64,000 nt of DNA from Candidula unifasciata (taxonomy: Eukaryota; Mollusca; Gastropoda; Stylommatophora; Geomitridae): assembly GCA_905116865.2 (NCBI GenBank), contig CAJHNH020002013.1, positions 199,501-263,500 of the forward strand. The letters are read 5' to 3'. How positions within the stretch are numbered: the stretch's first letter is position 1; each line of letters begins with the position of its first letter. The position numbers were made by a program, and so were the translations under genes. This document shows positions 21,160 through 34,279 of the stretch, piece by piece. The notes beneath the pieces were generated by a model. The model did no database searches, was not told the origin of the DNA, and worked only from the letters and a program-made list of their open reading frames with translations.

Positions 21160-21425
21160 TACACCTGACACATGTACAACAAATTTAAGATTTGCCAATC
21201 AGCCATGTGTATCTGTAGACTGGCACCTGAGACAACAGATCACATCCTCCAAGACTGTCCCAGATTCAACGCTGCCAGGCAAAACTTCTGGCCAAAAGAG
21301 ACACTTGTAGAAGTAAAACTTTACGGGGCGCTTAGGGAATTAAAAAAGACAGTGAAATTCATACTAGAGTCAGCATTGCAGATATAGATAATTTATTTCA
21401 TGCGAACGAAAGAAGAAGAAGAATT
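21160..21425 (+). mobile_element. LINE C-terminal tail with AAG end
   Basis: Reads YNKFKICQSAMCICRLAPET, ILQDCPRFNAARQNFWPKET and VKLYGALRELKKTVKFILES, stop, then GCGAACGAAAGAAGAAG. Sister of 8336-8750. Confidence 0.8.
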
Positions 21426-21591
21426 TACACCTGAATGAAACCAGCCACATGCACCAAAGACAACACGCGCTGGCAAGGTGCACATAGTATCTTAGGTCAT
21501 GATCAAACTAAGTTCGAGGACAGTTGCATTTCTCGCCGGTTTACTTCATCCACTGCTGCTATATGTTGTTGCTGGCACCTTACGGTCTTTT

Positions 21592-21820
21592 CAGGGCTGC
21601 CAATAGGATTTTTTTTTGAAAAACCAAGCTTCGCTAAACAAAAACCCAAGCAATAAAAAAACCCAGATTGTTAAAATGTACACAATTTATATTTACGAAA
21701 CGAAACATTTACCACTTTTATATAGGGATATATTAAAAAAAAAAAAAAAAAAAACAGATTCCCCACAGGCGTCAAATAAAAACCCAGATTGGGGGAAAAA
21801 ACCCAGCATTGGGAGCCCTG
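21592..21820. mobile_element. hAT-like MITE (CAGGGCTGCCAA ends)
   Basis: CAGGGCTGCCAATAGGATTT at the left faces ATTGGGAGCCCTG at the right. The interior has AAACCCAG repeats in both orientations, as in 34976-35227. Flanks GGTCTTTT and GGTGTGGT match at 5 of 8. Confidence 0.55.
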
Positions 21821-22099
21821 GGTGTGGTATTGTACAAGCATGGACTCACAGCCAAGACTGGGTCTTGTCACAGCCCATGGCGATGACGAGTGAGGTGTCG
21901 CTCCTTCTATTTACATCACAAAGCCTAGGCAGTATTGTAGAGACAATATGTTGCTCGTGCATCATGATCCCTCGCTATGCCTGCCTTGTTTAGTCCGAAG
22001 GAAAGGTAACACTGTTACGTCTGAAATAAAGCACTCTACAGAGGAAGAAAAGCAGTGCTCTTTCTGTTCGCCTGTCGGAGCTTAACACCTAGACAACTG

Positions 22100-22445
22100 C
22101 CAGACAAGGCTAACGTTTTCAGGCTGCATTCCCTAGGTTATGTTGCAATATAGCCATTTATGTTTATGCCTATCCATCTCGTAACTGTCACTGCTATTTT
22201 TACCTATTTTTACCTACCAGAAAGTATATATTTTACTTCTGACTTCTTCTATCTCTACACACTTAACGGCCTGGTCTGCCCTGCCATAACATAATGTTTT
22301 CAGGCTGCATTCCCTAGGATATGTTGCAATATAACCTTGTATGTTTAGGCCTTTCCACTTTGTAATTTTCAGTGTGTTTTTTCCTCCAATTCTTCCTACC
22401 AGCAAGTTTTTTTTTTCTTTTTACTTCTTTTATCTCTAAACACCT
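22100..22445. repeat. 181-bp tandem duplication
   Basis: GTTTTCAGGCTGCATTCCCT occurs at 22115 and 22296. Both copies continue with GTTGCAATATA and end in ACTTCTT..TATCTCTA. Diverged. Confidence 0.8.
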
Positions 22446-22449
22446 GTAT

Positions 22450-23630
22450 TCATCTGTCACTCCATCTGTTCGTCTATTCATTGCCACGTCAAGCGCCCGC
22501 GTGAACAGCGCCCCCTCAGACCGACATTTTATCTAAGCCCCGTGACAGCGGCCAGGCAATGATAAGCTACCCCCTGCCACGCGGATCACATGCGGTCTAT
22601 TAACTTGGCCCGACACAAGACTGCACGGAAACGACACATCAACCCTGACAAGCATGTCCAGTCATTTTATCCCCCTCCTTCCTCTTCCTTGTGCGGGTTC
22701 TATTTATTATCTTCTGTATCCTCCTCCATATGCGGGTTCTATTTATTATCTTTTGTCTCCATCAAGCTTTGTACAGGGCCCCCCCCACCCCCCCCCCCCC
22801 CCCCATTTCCCCCCTTTTTTTCACCATTCTGTTTTGTACACGCTGCCATTTTTTTAACCTGTTGTATATCTGGTTGTTCTCTCATTCCTATTGTGTTTAT
22901 ATTAGTGTAATATAACCAGATTACTTTGTTTATACATAGGTCTAGCCCTACATGCCCAATATGCATAACGGCGAGGAAAAGGGTCTTTATCTTAAAAAAA
23001 ATTTGTTTAGGTTACTTTATTTATATTTACTCCTCCGCACGATCTATGCACGATTACTTTTTGTTCAAATTTTAGAAAAGGGGCGACAAGCGCAGAAACC
23101 ACAAAGCAAATCAATTTTAAGGGCGAAAGAGGAAGAGGAGGAAGAAGAAAAAATGAATTCCCAACAAAAGATTAACCCAACTTCCCCTTTTTTTTCCCCC
23201 AAGGTTTTAACAACGAATCAACATCGTGGCACATTGGTAGTAACCCAGTAACCCATAAGCTTCCCCTCTGTGCTCCCGAATAGCCTCTTTCCTTTTGAAG
23301 ATCAGCTGAAATGTTTATGCTGTCAAGCGTGGCATTCAGCACAAGACGCTTCCGGTGGTGGAGGCGGCCAACCTGTTGATGACGTACATCATTTCTTCAG
23401 TCATTGCCAAACTACGTGTCAAACTACAGCCTCCACTAGGGGCGTCGGAATCTGCAGACTCCAGGACTTTGAAGAGCCCCCCCTCCCCCGGCCCCCTTTA
23501 TTAAGAACATTTGCATGAGGTCTCCACGTTCCCTTGGTATTTACATATTATAATAAAAATTTAAAAAAAACTAAGGCAAAAAGACCTTTGATATGCATGG
23601 CACATAAAGTGCTGTGAACTCTTTTTTTTT
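22450..23630. other. Mostly unassigned interval with C-run and short duplications
   Basis: Includes a 34-bp duplication (TGCGGGTTCTATTTATTATC at about 22694 and 22731), a C-run at 22781-22804 and two short Pro-rich chance frames. No gene. Confidence 0.4.
22921..22990 (+). mobile_element. SINE A 3' end fragment
   Basis: Contains CATAGGTCTAGCCCTACATG and GGCGAGGAAAAGGGTC, matching the last 60 bp of SINE A. Confidence 0.5.
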
Positions 23631-23879
23631 TTTTTACCAGGCCATTTTCTGGTTCGCATTTTAGGCTGGGTCAACCTGGCAGCCAAAGATTCCACATAAT
23701 ACCTCGGCTCACGAACTTAATTCATTCTCTGACTCCGTTCACCAACCGAAACCATTTTGTTTCCATTGAAATTAATGCAAATCCAAATAATCCGTTTGGT
23801 CGGCGACAGTAACATAAGGTTTTTTTGTGTGGACATTTTTATGGATTTATGTGGCATATATATATGAGTTGTCGTTGTT

Positions 23880-24140
23880 TTGCGGCTAGACGCTCGCCTG
23901 CGGATAGGAAGGTCGTGGGTTCGGATCCTGACAGAGGCCAGACTTTATAAAAAAAGACCATGGCCCCTAGGTCGACCCAGCCTTAAGTGGGTACTAGGAA
24001 GTAGCCCTGTAAAGTAAAAGCGGGCGGTGTGATGCTGACTACATCACCCACCAAGTGCCGTTTGGTCTATAAAATATGGGTCTGACCCCAAAGACCCAAT
24101 ACGCCTGAAGGAGTGGAAAAGGGCCCTTTACTTTACAGGC
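23880..24140 (+). mobile_element. SINE A copy, near full length
   Basis: The head GCGGCTAGACGCTCGCCTGC and B-box-like GTTCGGATCC precede GACCCAGCCTTAAGTGGGTA, the central domain and GGAGTGGAAAAGGGCCC. Confidence 0.85.
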
Positions 24141-24302
24141 AGATGGTAAAGGGGGTCGATTATTTCATGACCAGAGACGTTCCCGAACCTAGGTAACACG
24201 GTATATTATTATATTCATTTGCCATGTCAGCAAATAATTATGAAGTTATCACTATTTTTAATACTGCGCACTTAAATAAAACAAACTAATTAATCCAATG
24301 AA

Positions 24303-24703
24303 CTTCTTCGTTACTTCCTCTTTTACCACTACGGGTGTAGAGGGAGATATAAGGTCTCTTCTGGTTGCTTCGACCATAGACACATAGTGATGTTGTAGAG
24401 TTTCTGGTGTTATCTTTCCATCTTGTTTTTGGTCTACCTCTTGCTCTACGTCCCTTTCCTCTTTTGGTATATGCCTTATATGGTATAGCACCAAAAGGCA
24501 TTATCTCCAAGTGGGCAAACCATTTGATTTGCTGTCTTTGTATGCAATTTAGAATTGGTTCTGTGCCGAATTTATCTCGAATGACCTCATTCCTGATTTT
24601 ATCTCTTCTGGTCACTCCCACTGCCTTTCTCAGACACCTCATTTCCATGGTTAACTTTCTTTTAAATTTGGCTGTGAGTGACTACTCGCAATGAAAAACG
24701 AAC
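24303..24703 (-). mobile_element. RTE-like LINE, 5'-truncated, 11-bp target duplication
   Basis: AATCCAATGAA at 24292-24302 and 24704-24714. The frame reads TMEMRCLRKAVGVTRRDKIR, IQRQQIKWFAHLEIMP and RARGRPKTRWKDNTR, then frameshifts relative to the copy at 39264-40177. Confidence 0.85.
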
Positions 24704-24849
24704 AATCCAATGAAAAGTGACTGAAAAGCTTAAAGAAATCGGAAAGCAAAATAGCGTGCACAGAATAACACAAAAGGACGTTTCGGTGCTGGCCCTTTCT
24801 CGACGAGAACACGAACTACAATGGCCACAACAAGGGGAAGATAGGTAGG

Positions 24850-25065
24850 TAGTTCCCCACCAGGACATCACACAAGCGATAAACACCCGGTGACACAAAG
24901 TGCCACCATACGGATGAGGATCACCCGTGGAGGAGTCCCAGAAACCCCGTTCAGCCGTTAGGCCATATTTTTGGCCTGGCTATATTTAGGGCCCCCCGGA
25001 ACAGGCCGAGGTGAGGCTTTAAACAAAAAAATTACATCCTACAAGGGGACGGTTTGTACTATAAC
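24850..25065 (+). repeat. Dispersed repeat family E, copy 2
   Basis: Shares GACATCACACAAGCGATAAA, GTCCCAGAAACCCCGTTCAG and TTGGCCTGGCTATATTTAGG with 5540-5755. Confidence 0.65.
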
Positions 25066-25900
25066 AAGGAGGATAGTACTTCAAACACTAAGGGACGAGA
25101 ACCTTTAAAAAAGGTGATGTGGAGGGAATAAAATAAAGGAAGGCTGGAAAAATAGTCGCAAAAGACAAAATAAGACAAGCTCCTTGAGATTGCCCAACGC
25201 TCCTAGAAAATTATAAAGGGACCTAGCGTCCCATCATTTTCTCTGTGTAGGCACCCCTTGCCTCTGTTGAATTGTTGGAGCAGCCAGCGGTTAATCCCCC
25301 TTTTCTGACCGCTATTTCCTTTTGTCATACAAATGACCACGCCTGTAGAGATATCAAGCCGTGATATAGTGAAGCCAATGATTTGCAACACTTCGTGTGT
25401 GCCCATGCACCTTTTTTGTGTGTGGGGGATAACTGAAACTATGAATGCACACAAAAAAAGAGAGAATAATTGGCGCTCTAAAGCTGCATGTTTACAGTGA
25501 TCGTGCGTCTGTATCATGCCGGGTGTCTTCAATCGGGTGATGGTGTCATTTCAATGAACAAGTTTCATCTCCTCGGCTTCATCTCCTCGGCATGGAGGTT
25601 TCCTAATTTTCCAGATCTAATGCCTCCGAGAGAGCTTCCAACTTCTTGCCTAGATGTTCTGATCGCAAACCACGTCCAATATCAGTGTGCACTGTAATTT
25701 ACCCGTTCTGCAACGCTGAACCAAACTGTGCCATTTTTAACAGTCGCCAGGCAAGTATTTAAAATACTGCAGTCTAAATGTAATAACCAGAAAGGTCATC
25801 AAGACTGGACGAGTGATTCCTGCTGTACTGGCAGCTTTACGACGAGAAAGACGAGGATAGATTTGGGGAGATCTTGGAATGCAGTTTGTTCTCGTGTATA
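25066..25900. other. Unassigned interval
   Basis: Short open frames on both strands lack recognisable domains. No repeat family was identified. Confidence 0.3.
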
Positions 25901-25904
25901 TCAT

Positions 25905-26165
25905 CCTCTCCTTCTTCGTGTTCACCGGCTTTAAACTTAGGGGAAAGTTCTGGTTGTTCGTCCACTTCTGGACTCTAGTCCTGCTCCAGAAACTGAGTGT
26001 TGCGTGCATATCCGTTTCACACGTCTGACTCATCTGCACACAGACAGTTGGTTTCTAGCCTACCATATAGATCTACTCCGACTTCGAAAGAAGCTCCCAT
26101 TTAGTCGACTCTTACGGCAGCACAGTGTTCTTGTTTTTCCTACAAAGGGTCCCCCGAACCCACAT
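25905..26165 (-). mobile_element. SINE B copy
   Basis: Runs from CTTCTTCGTGTTCACCGGCT through GTTCTGGTTGTTCGTCCACT to GAACCCACATG. Followed by (TG)n at 26163-26192 and (CA)n at 26243-26265. Confidence 0.8.
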
Positions 26166-26549
26166 GTGTATAAAATGTGTGTGTGTGTGTGTGATCATGT
26201 CTACCTTTCTGTGTGTGTGCCCGTGCGCGCGCATGAGCATGACACACACACACACACACACACAGAGGTGGACGGACAAAGATGACTACAGTCAGAAAAC
26301 AATGGCTAATCTACATAAAAAATGACCTTCAAATTTAGCATAAAACGTAAAAACACCAAGGCTGCCACTTAAAGACTTTCAGTTTTGGGTTAAGCCTGCT
26401 GAGGGTCTATCTCCACTGAGAGATAAATGGCACAAGACCAACAACCATCTGGAGATATGGCCTGACAAATATGTCTATTTCACAGGTACCTAACCCACCC
26501 CCCCCCAACCCCCTTTTGTTTATATGCATCATTTCAAATCTTCAATTAT

Positions 26550-26890
26550 ATTTCTTTACATTTCAGTACTTTATAATACTAATAACAATAGTAGTAATAA
26601 TAATAATAATATTAATAATAAAAAGCCATTGAAAACCTGCAAGGGCCCCCACCCCAGCAAATTTGTAGGAGCCTTAGAACCTCCCCCACCCCACACCATT
26701 AATAGTGCTTTTTAAAAAGTTTTTGTTTCTTTATAATATAATATAATTTCAAAATTATCATTAAATGTATTTGCATTTCAGCACATCAATAATAATACAA
26801 AAATAAAAAAAATAAGCACTTGAAGATGGCCCACACGGCCACCCTCCATCCCCAGCAAATTTGTAGGAGACTTAACGTCCCCTTTCCCAA
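26550..26890. repeat. Diverged 214-bp tandem duplication with AAT-rich core
   Basis: CCCAGCAAATTTGTAGGAG occurs near 26653 and 26853, each preceded by CATTTCAG, an (AAT)n stretch and a C-rich segment. Confidence 0.7.
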
Positions 26891-28245
26891 ATATTTTATC
26901 TGTGTCACCATACTTAAACACTTCCACACTTTAGCCCCTGCAAGATCTGAGCGAATGAGAGCCTTCAACACACAAACGTGTCAAAAACAAGACAAACTGG
27001 CAGTGCGCAGAAAATAACAACAGTGGCAATATTAACAACACAGTACTATTGGCACAAAGAAAACGTCTGAACAGTGCAAAGCACGGCCATCAGACGATGT
27101 TTCCCACCCAACATTTCACTCTTTGCACTGTTGGACAATAGAGAAACACTTCCGGGGCATCAAGTGGAACCGGATGTGGTATCTGAATAGGAATGGTCAG
27201 TGCGTATGCAAATGACTGCACAGGAAACCACGGCACACAAGCTGCTGATAGATATCATGCAATCACGCTTGGCATTACAAGTTCAAGTGATGGCGCTAAC
27301 ATAAGAAAATAAGTAGCAATTATGCCAGAATCGTCTAAGCGCAGAAAGAATCGCGAATCTATTTAGCTATAGTAACATTTTATCCAATGCGACTTTCCGA
27401 AGACTTACTTTTCATTTCCATTAGACCATTACATTTGTTCTAATACTAGAATTAAGTGTCCGGATTCTCAGAGGATAATGGAAGAAAGTTTTATTACCCC
27501 CATCCTCTACCTCGTGCGTGTTAGTCTCCACCGCTGCAGTATATGTGGTAGAAAATCCACGGAGGAGCGACCACAACATGAGCCTCCTGTCTTTGTTCCT
27601 CTCGAACGTGCTATTTTGTTCGAGCCGTCAATGTCCCATTTCAGGGTATGTTTGGTGATTTTTTGTTCGTCTCTTCTCATTAGTTTCTGTAGCAATAATG
27701 TTTTTTTTTTTTTACAGTGGCAGCTGACCTCTGATTGGTTGGGGCCTCATAGACCAGTTCTTCCCATTGTTAGTGCTATCACCAACTTAGCACAGTGACT
27801 CAGGCCGTGACGACTATGCGTTACACTTAGGCATGTTTGCAGTTCACAAAATCTGACCGATAAAGCAATCACCTCCCCTAACGCGTTCAATGTGATTTTT
27901 AAAATCAAGGTCGTGGACATAAGAGAAAAAAATATTTTAGGAAATATATAACTAGAGCTAAAGTTTACTTCTACTGGCTGCCCGCTTAAATAAAAGAAAT
28001 GAACATAAACCTGGCCGCCAATGGGACTGTAGAATTAAACATTGCCAATGTAGCTATAATGACAATTGAAAAACTAACCTGTCTAGTGAATACGGTTTAG
28101 GAGAAGTTAACAGTTGAATTGAAATGAACATTCAGACTACAGGATGGCATATGTGGTTTATAGTGCAGATCTAACATGATGTATGGTATCTAGGCCGTAT
28201 TAGTTATGTCTCTGGAGGATTTCGACCGAGTATATTTCTCGCATT
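26891..28245. other. Unassigned interval
   Basis: No exon, repeat family or RNA gene recognised. The 106-codon frame at 27478-27798 crosses a 12-T run and has no domain; I treat it as chance. Confidence 0.3.
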
Positions 28246-28921
28246 TGTATTCTTCTTCTTCTACCTTTTCATCATCAACATCCACTGGTTTAGAAGGTCA
28301 GATGTTGAGTACCCAGTGCGGAAAATTTCCACCACTGCCCCTTTTTCGTTTAGTTAGTAAGTTAGTTAGTCTTTCCTCTTGTGTCGAGTGCGGCACATAG
28401 GGCAGAGGTCATGACTCTCTATGCATGGCGGTTCGTTGCAATCTGTTGTAGGTCTTGGATGTTTGAGTGGCCCATGAGCGAGCCTTCCCTGATGATAGTT
28501 CTACATAGAGTTTCCCTTGGTCTTCTACGAGATCTTTTCCCCTGTGGTGTCCAAACGAGGGCTTGGTAAGGAAGTCTTGATTTATCCATTCTAAGGGCGT
28601 TGCCGACATAGTTCCAGCGGCGTTTTCGTATAAAATTAGACACATACTCTTGCCTGGATTCTTGCCTTATTTGTGTATTGGTTCGGAAATCTGAACATTT
28701 GAAATTTAGTATTCTTCTAAGGCTTTTATTTTCAAAACTGTCTAATTTTGTGTCTAGAGTTTTCGTTGATTTCCAGCTCTCGCATCCATAGGTTAGTACT
28801 GGGATCACACAAGAATTAAAGATTTTGAGTTTTGTGTGTTTGCTAAGTGTCTTTGATTTCCAGATGTTGGACAGTTTATTGAAGGCACTAGATGCCAGTG
28901 CTATTCTAAATCGTATACGCA

Positions 28922-28925
<4 letters not shown>
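28246..28925 (-). mobile_element. LINE 3' end with a long intact C-terminal frame
   Basis: Minus frame: [66 protein letters not shown] and QGKRSRRRPRETLCRTIIR, stop at 28419. The tail ends in GAAGAAGAA. The 5' truncation point is at the (TA)n tract. About 170 codons are open, so it is young. Confidence 0.88.

Positions 28926-29013
<88 letters not shown>
28925..29013. repeat. (TA)n microsatellite
   Basis: About 89 bp of perfect TA dinucleotides at the 5' truncation point of the LINE. Confidence 0.97.
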
Positions 29014-29018
<5 letters not shown>

Positions 29019-29239
29019 GAGTGCTTTATTTAAATACACATATTTTCCTAATTTGCCACCCATTCAGTGATAACACCACCATCATCATCACCTTCTTCTT
29101 TTTTGCTTCTGACTTATTCCTTCTTCTTTTATCACCATTCCTGGTGTCTTCCAGCTTCTTCTTCCATGTCTTGCATTTCAGCAACAGGTCAAGATTGGAT
29201 GTCAAGCGCTAACTCTAATGCGTGCTTCTACACTCAAGT

Positions 29240-29620
29240 CTATAGTCCTATATATTTCATCGACCCTATGTTTTTGCAGTGCACCTCTCCTTCTATCTCC
29301 GTCGTTTCTAAGTACTAAATAAAACTACAGTGGACCACTATCTTTTGATAATTTTGTTACGTGGTCAAACAATCTAAATGTTTTAAACATCAGTTATGTC
29401 TTCTTCTCAATAAAACTATAAAGTGCGTCCACATGGTGCTATCATTAGTCCCTTATATTTCATCGACCCACTGTTTGTGCAGTACACCTCTTACTCTATT
29501 TTCTGCTGTTTCTAAGTGCTAAGCAAAACTCTAGTGGGCCCCTATTTCCTGCTAATGTTGTTATGTGACCGAACAACCTATCCGTTTAAAATACAGGTTA
29601 TGTCCATGTTCTCATTAGTT
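29240..29620. repeat. 203-bp diverged tandem duplication
   Basis: TATATTTCATCGACCC begins at 29251 and 29454. Both copies continue CAGTGCACCTCT/CAGTACACCTCT and GTTTCTAAGTACT/GTTTCTAAGTGCT. Confidence 0.75.
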
Positions 29621-30574
29621 GATTTTACAATTGAGTCAGAAAAAAAAAGATTCATTCAATAAAGTTATATAATTATTTAGATACTACTGCACAAACCTAC
29701 AATAAATAATAAGCTGGTAGAGGATTAATTGAACAAGTATAAGGGTTTTATCATTGGCAGGATGAGCGATCGTCACATAATGACAAGTTCAATCATTTAA
29801 TGCATAACAGTAAGATATGATGATGGACGAATAAAACACAAAGCATGTATAATTTACTGAATACACCATACTCCATGCGGTCCTGTTCACGTTTCCCGGC
29901 CTAATTACACATTACCATACTTTCTCAGATTCTTTCTCGTCGGAGGGATGTCACGTTGTCTTCCCTCCTATTTTATCAGCGCCGATGTCGCATGTTCTAT
30001 ACTACATGACGACACAGCTTTTAACGACCTAGAACATGTAGAACTGGCCCTAACCCAAACTCCCTACCCATAGCCGCAACCTAGGTCACACGAGAGACTC
30101 TCTTCGAAAAAAGCAGTACAAAGTGACACCCCTCTGACCCACATCAGACGGAGAAAGTGTGTAGATGGGGCGGGAAACGTGAACAGGTCGCTCCATACAA
30201 ATAAACGCACGAAGTGTAACACACACACAATACTTTTTGGGTATGCCACTAAACAAGGGGAAGTAACACTGAAGGATTAGCCGCCCTGCCGGGCCAACAA
30301 CACACATACGATCAAACCTGCATGGGAGAGAAGAGAACCAACCACACAGGCGCCAACAAAAATACGTGATCACTTTCACAAGATACATCAGACAATAATG
30401 GCGACACAAACTGGCCCACACTTCAAACATCTACTGAGCTACACATTCCATTTCACTTTAACCCGCTAATGCAATTTTGCCCTAGCTATAATCAAAACAC
30501 TATTAAGCCAAATTTGTGTCATGGACAGTACAGTTAACTGACTGTGCCTGGCTGGTTACTTATTTAAATATAAC
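29621..30574. other. Unassigned interval
   Basis: No gene or repeat family recognised. Confidence 0.3.
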
Positions 30575-30775
30575 AACAGTCATTTCCTTGTGGGATGCCT
30601 ATTTTGTGCTGGCTTCTTGCCAGGGGCCGCAAAATAGCAGTGGCCATAAATATGGTCTAAATGGCTGAACGCGGATTCCGGGACCTCTCCACGTTACTCT
30701 CATGTACATCAACACTTTGTGTCATCGGATGTTCAATCGCTTGTGATGATGTCCTAGTGGGGTGCTGACTACTAT
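30575..30775 (-). repeat. Dispersed repeat family E, copy 3
   Basis: On the minus strand: CGATGACACAAAGTGTTGAT, ACGTGGAGAGGTCCCGGAAT, GCGGCCCCTGGCAAGAAGCC. Inverted relative to the other two copies. Confidence 0.6.
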
Positions 30776-31056
30776 CAAATACAACACCGTACCTACTGAA
30801 TGCATCCAAATGTCAGAGGCACAATTTTTAAAAATCAACAAGCAAATCGACGGGGTAACTAACATAAAAACCGGGACTGATGGGATATTACTGTTATGGC
30901 ACTTTGTGTCATGGGTGTTATGTCGTGCCTTGGTGTATTGAATTATATTTTTTATTATTATTATATCGATTTGGCTATCGTCCCAAAAATGAAATACCGT
31001 TTCTTCACGAGTATATCTGTCTTACTATTATATATATTATAAAAAAGGAATTTAGG

Positions 31057-31225
31057 CAGCAGTTCCCAAACACCATTTTTTGGGGTGGGGGGAGGGGGTG
31101 GGGGCATATTTTGCAGGGGCGCCTATTATTATTATTACATATTATTCAATGACGTAGTATCGAAAGGAAATTGCTATCCAATGGAACGGTATATTATTAT
31201 CATTAGGAAGGTTTGGGAACCACTG
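31057..31225. mobile_element. hAT-like MITE (CAGTGGTTCCCAAAC ends)
   Basis: CAGCAGTTCCCAAACACC at the left faces GGTTTGGGAACCACTG at the right. ATTTAG flanks both sides but not as a clean 8-bp duplication. G-rich centre at 31081-31103. Confidence 0.6.
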
Positions 31226-31589
31226 ATTTAGAGTAACAAAAATAGTACTGTAATGGCAAGACTCCAGGAATATTATTCCGTTAAAAAAAACTGACTGATA
31301 AAGGGGGCTAATAGTAATAGGTTATACTTTTTATGTGTCACCGAAGGTTGAGTAAAAAACGAGTATACATTTCTAAATACTTTTATATATTATTACCCTT
31401 ATTAATCAAAAACATCTACACTATAATATGCCGAATCAAATACAACACCGAAATGCATGAAATATGGCAGGACACACTTTACAAATCAACTAGCAAATCG
31501 ACTTTCAATAGAAATAATGATATTATTACTGTTATTGTTATGATCATTATTAGTGCCTTTATTATTATCATTTTTATTAATATTTTAGG

Positions 31590-32100
31590 ATTTGGCTATC
31601 CCCAAATACCATTATTAATTATTATTATTGTTATTATTATTATTATAAAAGGATCGGGCTATCCCATTCAACATTATTATTATTATGAAAGGATTCGGCT
31701 ATCCCATACAACATTATTATTATTATGCAAGGATTTGGCTATCCCCATTCAACATTATTATTATGAAGGGATTTGGCTATCCCCATACAAAACTATTATT
31801 ATTATTATTATTATGAAAGGATTCGGCTATCCCATACAACATTATTTTTATATTATTATTTTTATTATGAAAGGATCTGTCTATCCCATTCATCATCATT
31901 ATTATTATGAAAGGATTCGGCTATACCATACAACATTATTATTATTATGCAAGGATTTGGCTATCCCCATACAACATTATTATTATTATGAAAGGATTCG
32001 GCTATACCATACAACATTATTATTATTATAAAGGGATTTGGCTATCCCCATACAACATTATGATTATTATAAAGGGATTTGGCTATCCCCATACAACATC
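31590..32100. repeat. Composite minisatellite: (ATT)n plus GGATTTGGCTATCCCATACA
   Basis: Twelve units of 36-55 bp. The constant part is AAAGGATT(T/C)GGCTATCCC; the ATT part varies in length, giving the uneven period. The 232-codon frame across it (YYYYERIRL...) is a repeat translation. Confidence 0.92.
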
Positions 32101-32573
32101 AAGAAATGGGCAATGTGTGGCTCAGTACAATTACCATGTACGAGTGACTAGTAAGGGAAGAGCTGGCGCCCTCCCGATCGCCGACAGTATTCCCGGCGCG
32201 CATTTCGATTTTCTGAAAAGACATGGTAAAACCTCAACATAGTTATCTCAAAACACCCACACACTTACAAACACAAAGGGCAGAGTTAGCTGGGGCAAAC
32301 CACTCAGATAATAATTAGAGGAGATAGTCGTCCAGAGACTATTGTTAATACATCCAAGAAAAATACATGAAAAAACCTCAATATATTCATGTCAAAAATA
32401 GACACATAGAAAAGGGATAGCATTCAGATATGACACAGATCAGACAGTCACACAGACAGTTACAGATGGTGCAGTCACCCACATATAGCATACCAGATTT
32501 GGAAGTTAACATCGATATATCAGAGTAAAGGACACACAGCTTCAAAGCAGTTATTTCAAACACACACACAGAG

Positions 32574-32646
<73 letters not shown>

Positions 32647-33345
32647 AGAGTTATTTTGAATATACCATTCAGTTATAGTATTATGTAACACAAGTTATCA
32701 ATACATTAACACAAAGGACAAGATAGACAAAACACAACACAGTTATGTTAAGACTGTGTCAGGACGTGGTTGATGCATAATAAAGTTGATTTAAACATAA
32801 AAGAAAATATGATAATAAACTATCACAGTGTGTTTAGATATACATAAAAAGCATGGTAAAATGGCATCAAAGAAGTCTGGAGACGTTAGGCAATATGTCA
32901 TCCATGTTGGTCAAAATACACGAAGGACAGCGTGACAAGTCAGTAAATTTGGCAGAAACACAACTGCATGGTGACTAATCATCAAAGCTGGTTGACACAG
33001 ACAGGAAAGGCGGGTCAATGTGTGAGTAAAATATGGGTGAAAACACCGCAAAGACCTAGTAACAGGTCATCAAAGTTGGTTGAAACACACAAGAAACATG
33101 GTAACACAAAGTTACGCCCAGACCCAAAAGCTAGGTTAAATAGAAATCTACTTAATAATAATAAAAATAATAATTATTATTATAATTATATTTCAACAAT
33201 AACAACAGGGGCGACAAAATGGCATCACAGTTTTAATTACACAGTTAAAAAGACATAATTATGTCACCACAGTCTGTCAAATACATTCTGTCACACACAA
33301 CAAATACAGTTAAGTTAGAAATATCTACTACATCAAATGTGATCA
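32101..33345. repeat. Interval with (GA)n tract, no gene
   Basis: Perfect (GA)n at about 32576-32641. Otherwise CACACA-rich and AAT-rich short stretches without a recognisable element. Confidence 0.6.
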
Positions 33346-33477
33346 TTAAAGGACAGGGAAGATACGGAATAAGCTGCACTTGATGATACAGTAGGACGAC
33401 TTGGCAGCAGATAGTTGAGGTACTATGCTCCGCGAAGAGATAAAAAAAAAAGTATCATCAGCAGACGTAGTAGTGAG

Positions 33478-33479
33478 GG

Positions 33480-33555
<76 letters not shown>

Positions 33556-33679
33556 CAGCAGCAGCAGTAGTAGCATTTGCAGTAATACTACTACTAGTAG
33601 TAGTAGAAGTGGTGGTAGTAGTAGTAGTAATAATAATAGTAGTAGTAGTAGTTGCAGTAATACTACTACTAGTAGTAGA

Positions 33680-33720
<41 letters not shown>

Positions 33721-33766
33721 AAGTAGTAGTAGTAGTAGTAGTAGTAATAGTAGTAATAATAGAAGC

Positions 33767-33837
<71 letters not shown>

Positions 33838-33859
33838 CAGCAGTAGTAGTAGTAGTAGC

Positions 33860-33924
<65 letters not shown>

Positions 33925-33975
33925 CAGTAGTAACAATAATAATAATAGCAGCAGTAGTAGTTGTTGTTGTTGTTG
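33478..33975. repeat. (AGT)n / (TAG)n triplet array
   Basis: About 500 bp of TAG repeats with AGC, AAT and TGT interruptions. Poly-Ser, poly-Val and poly-Leu frames on both strands are artefacts. Confidence 0.97.
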
Positions 33976-34279
33976 TAATCTGCCTATGGTCATGTGGATT
34001 GGCGTCTACTGATTTAAGACAAAAACAACGGCTCTATGTTTTGTTTGAGGGCACAAACTTTGTTGGCAGCTGTCCGTATAAGATGGTTCACTTTGCTACA
34101 GCTGAAAAGCTCGCGATCATTATGAAACAAGAAGGCTAAAATACTAGAAATAAAGGGAATATAACTCGCAAAAACTTGTTTTAACTAAGGAAACATGTTT
34201 CAACGAAGACAAGAAAGAAAGTGCAAAGGAATTAGGCTAACAACAAGGTAGGACAAAATGGAGGATACACCCAAACAGG

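Noticed and set aside
27478..27798. 106-codon plus frame
   Set aside because: Crosses a T-run, no domain, composition near chance.
31333..32242. 232-codon Tyr/Ile-rich frame
   Set aside because: Follows the ATT composite minisatellite unit by unit.
33346..34139. Several open frames of 176-215 codons of poly-Ser, poly-Val or poly-Leu
   Set aside because: Pure translation of a TAG triplet array on both strands; no non-repeat coding sequence attached.
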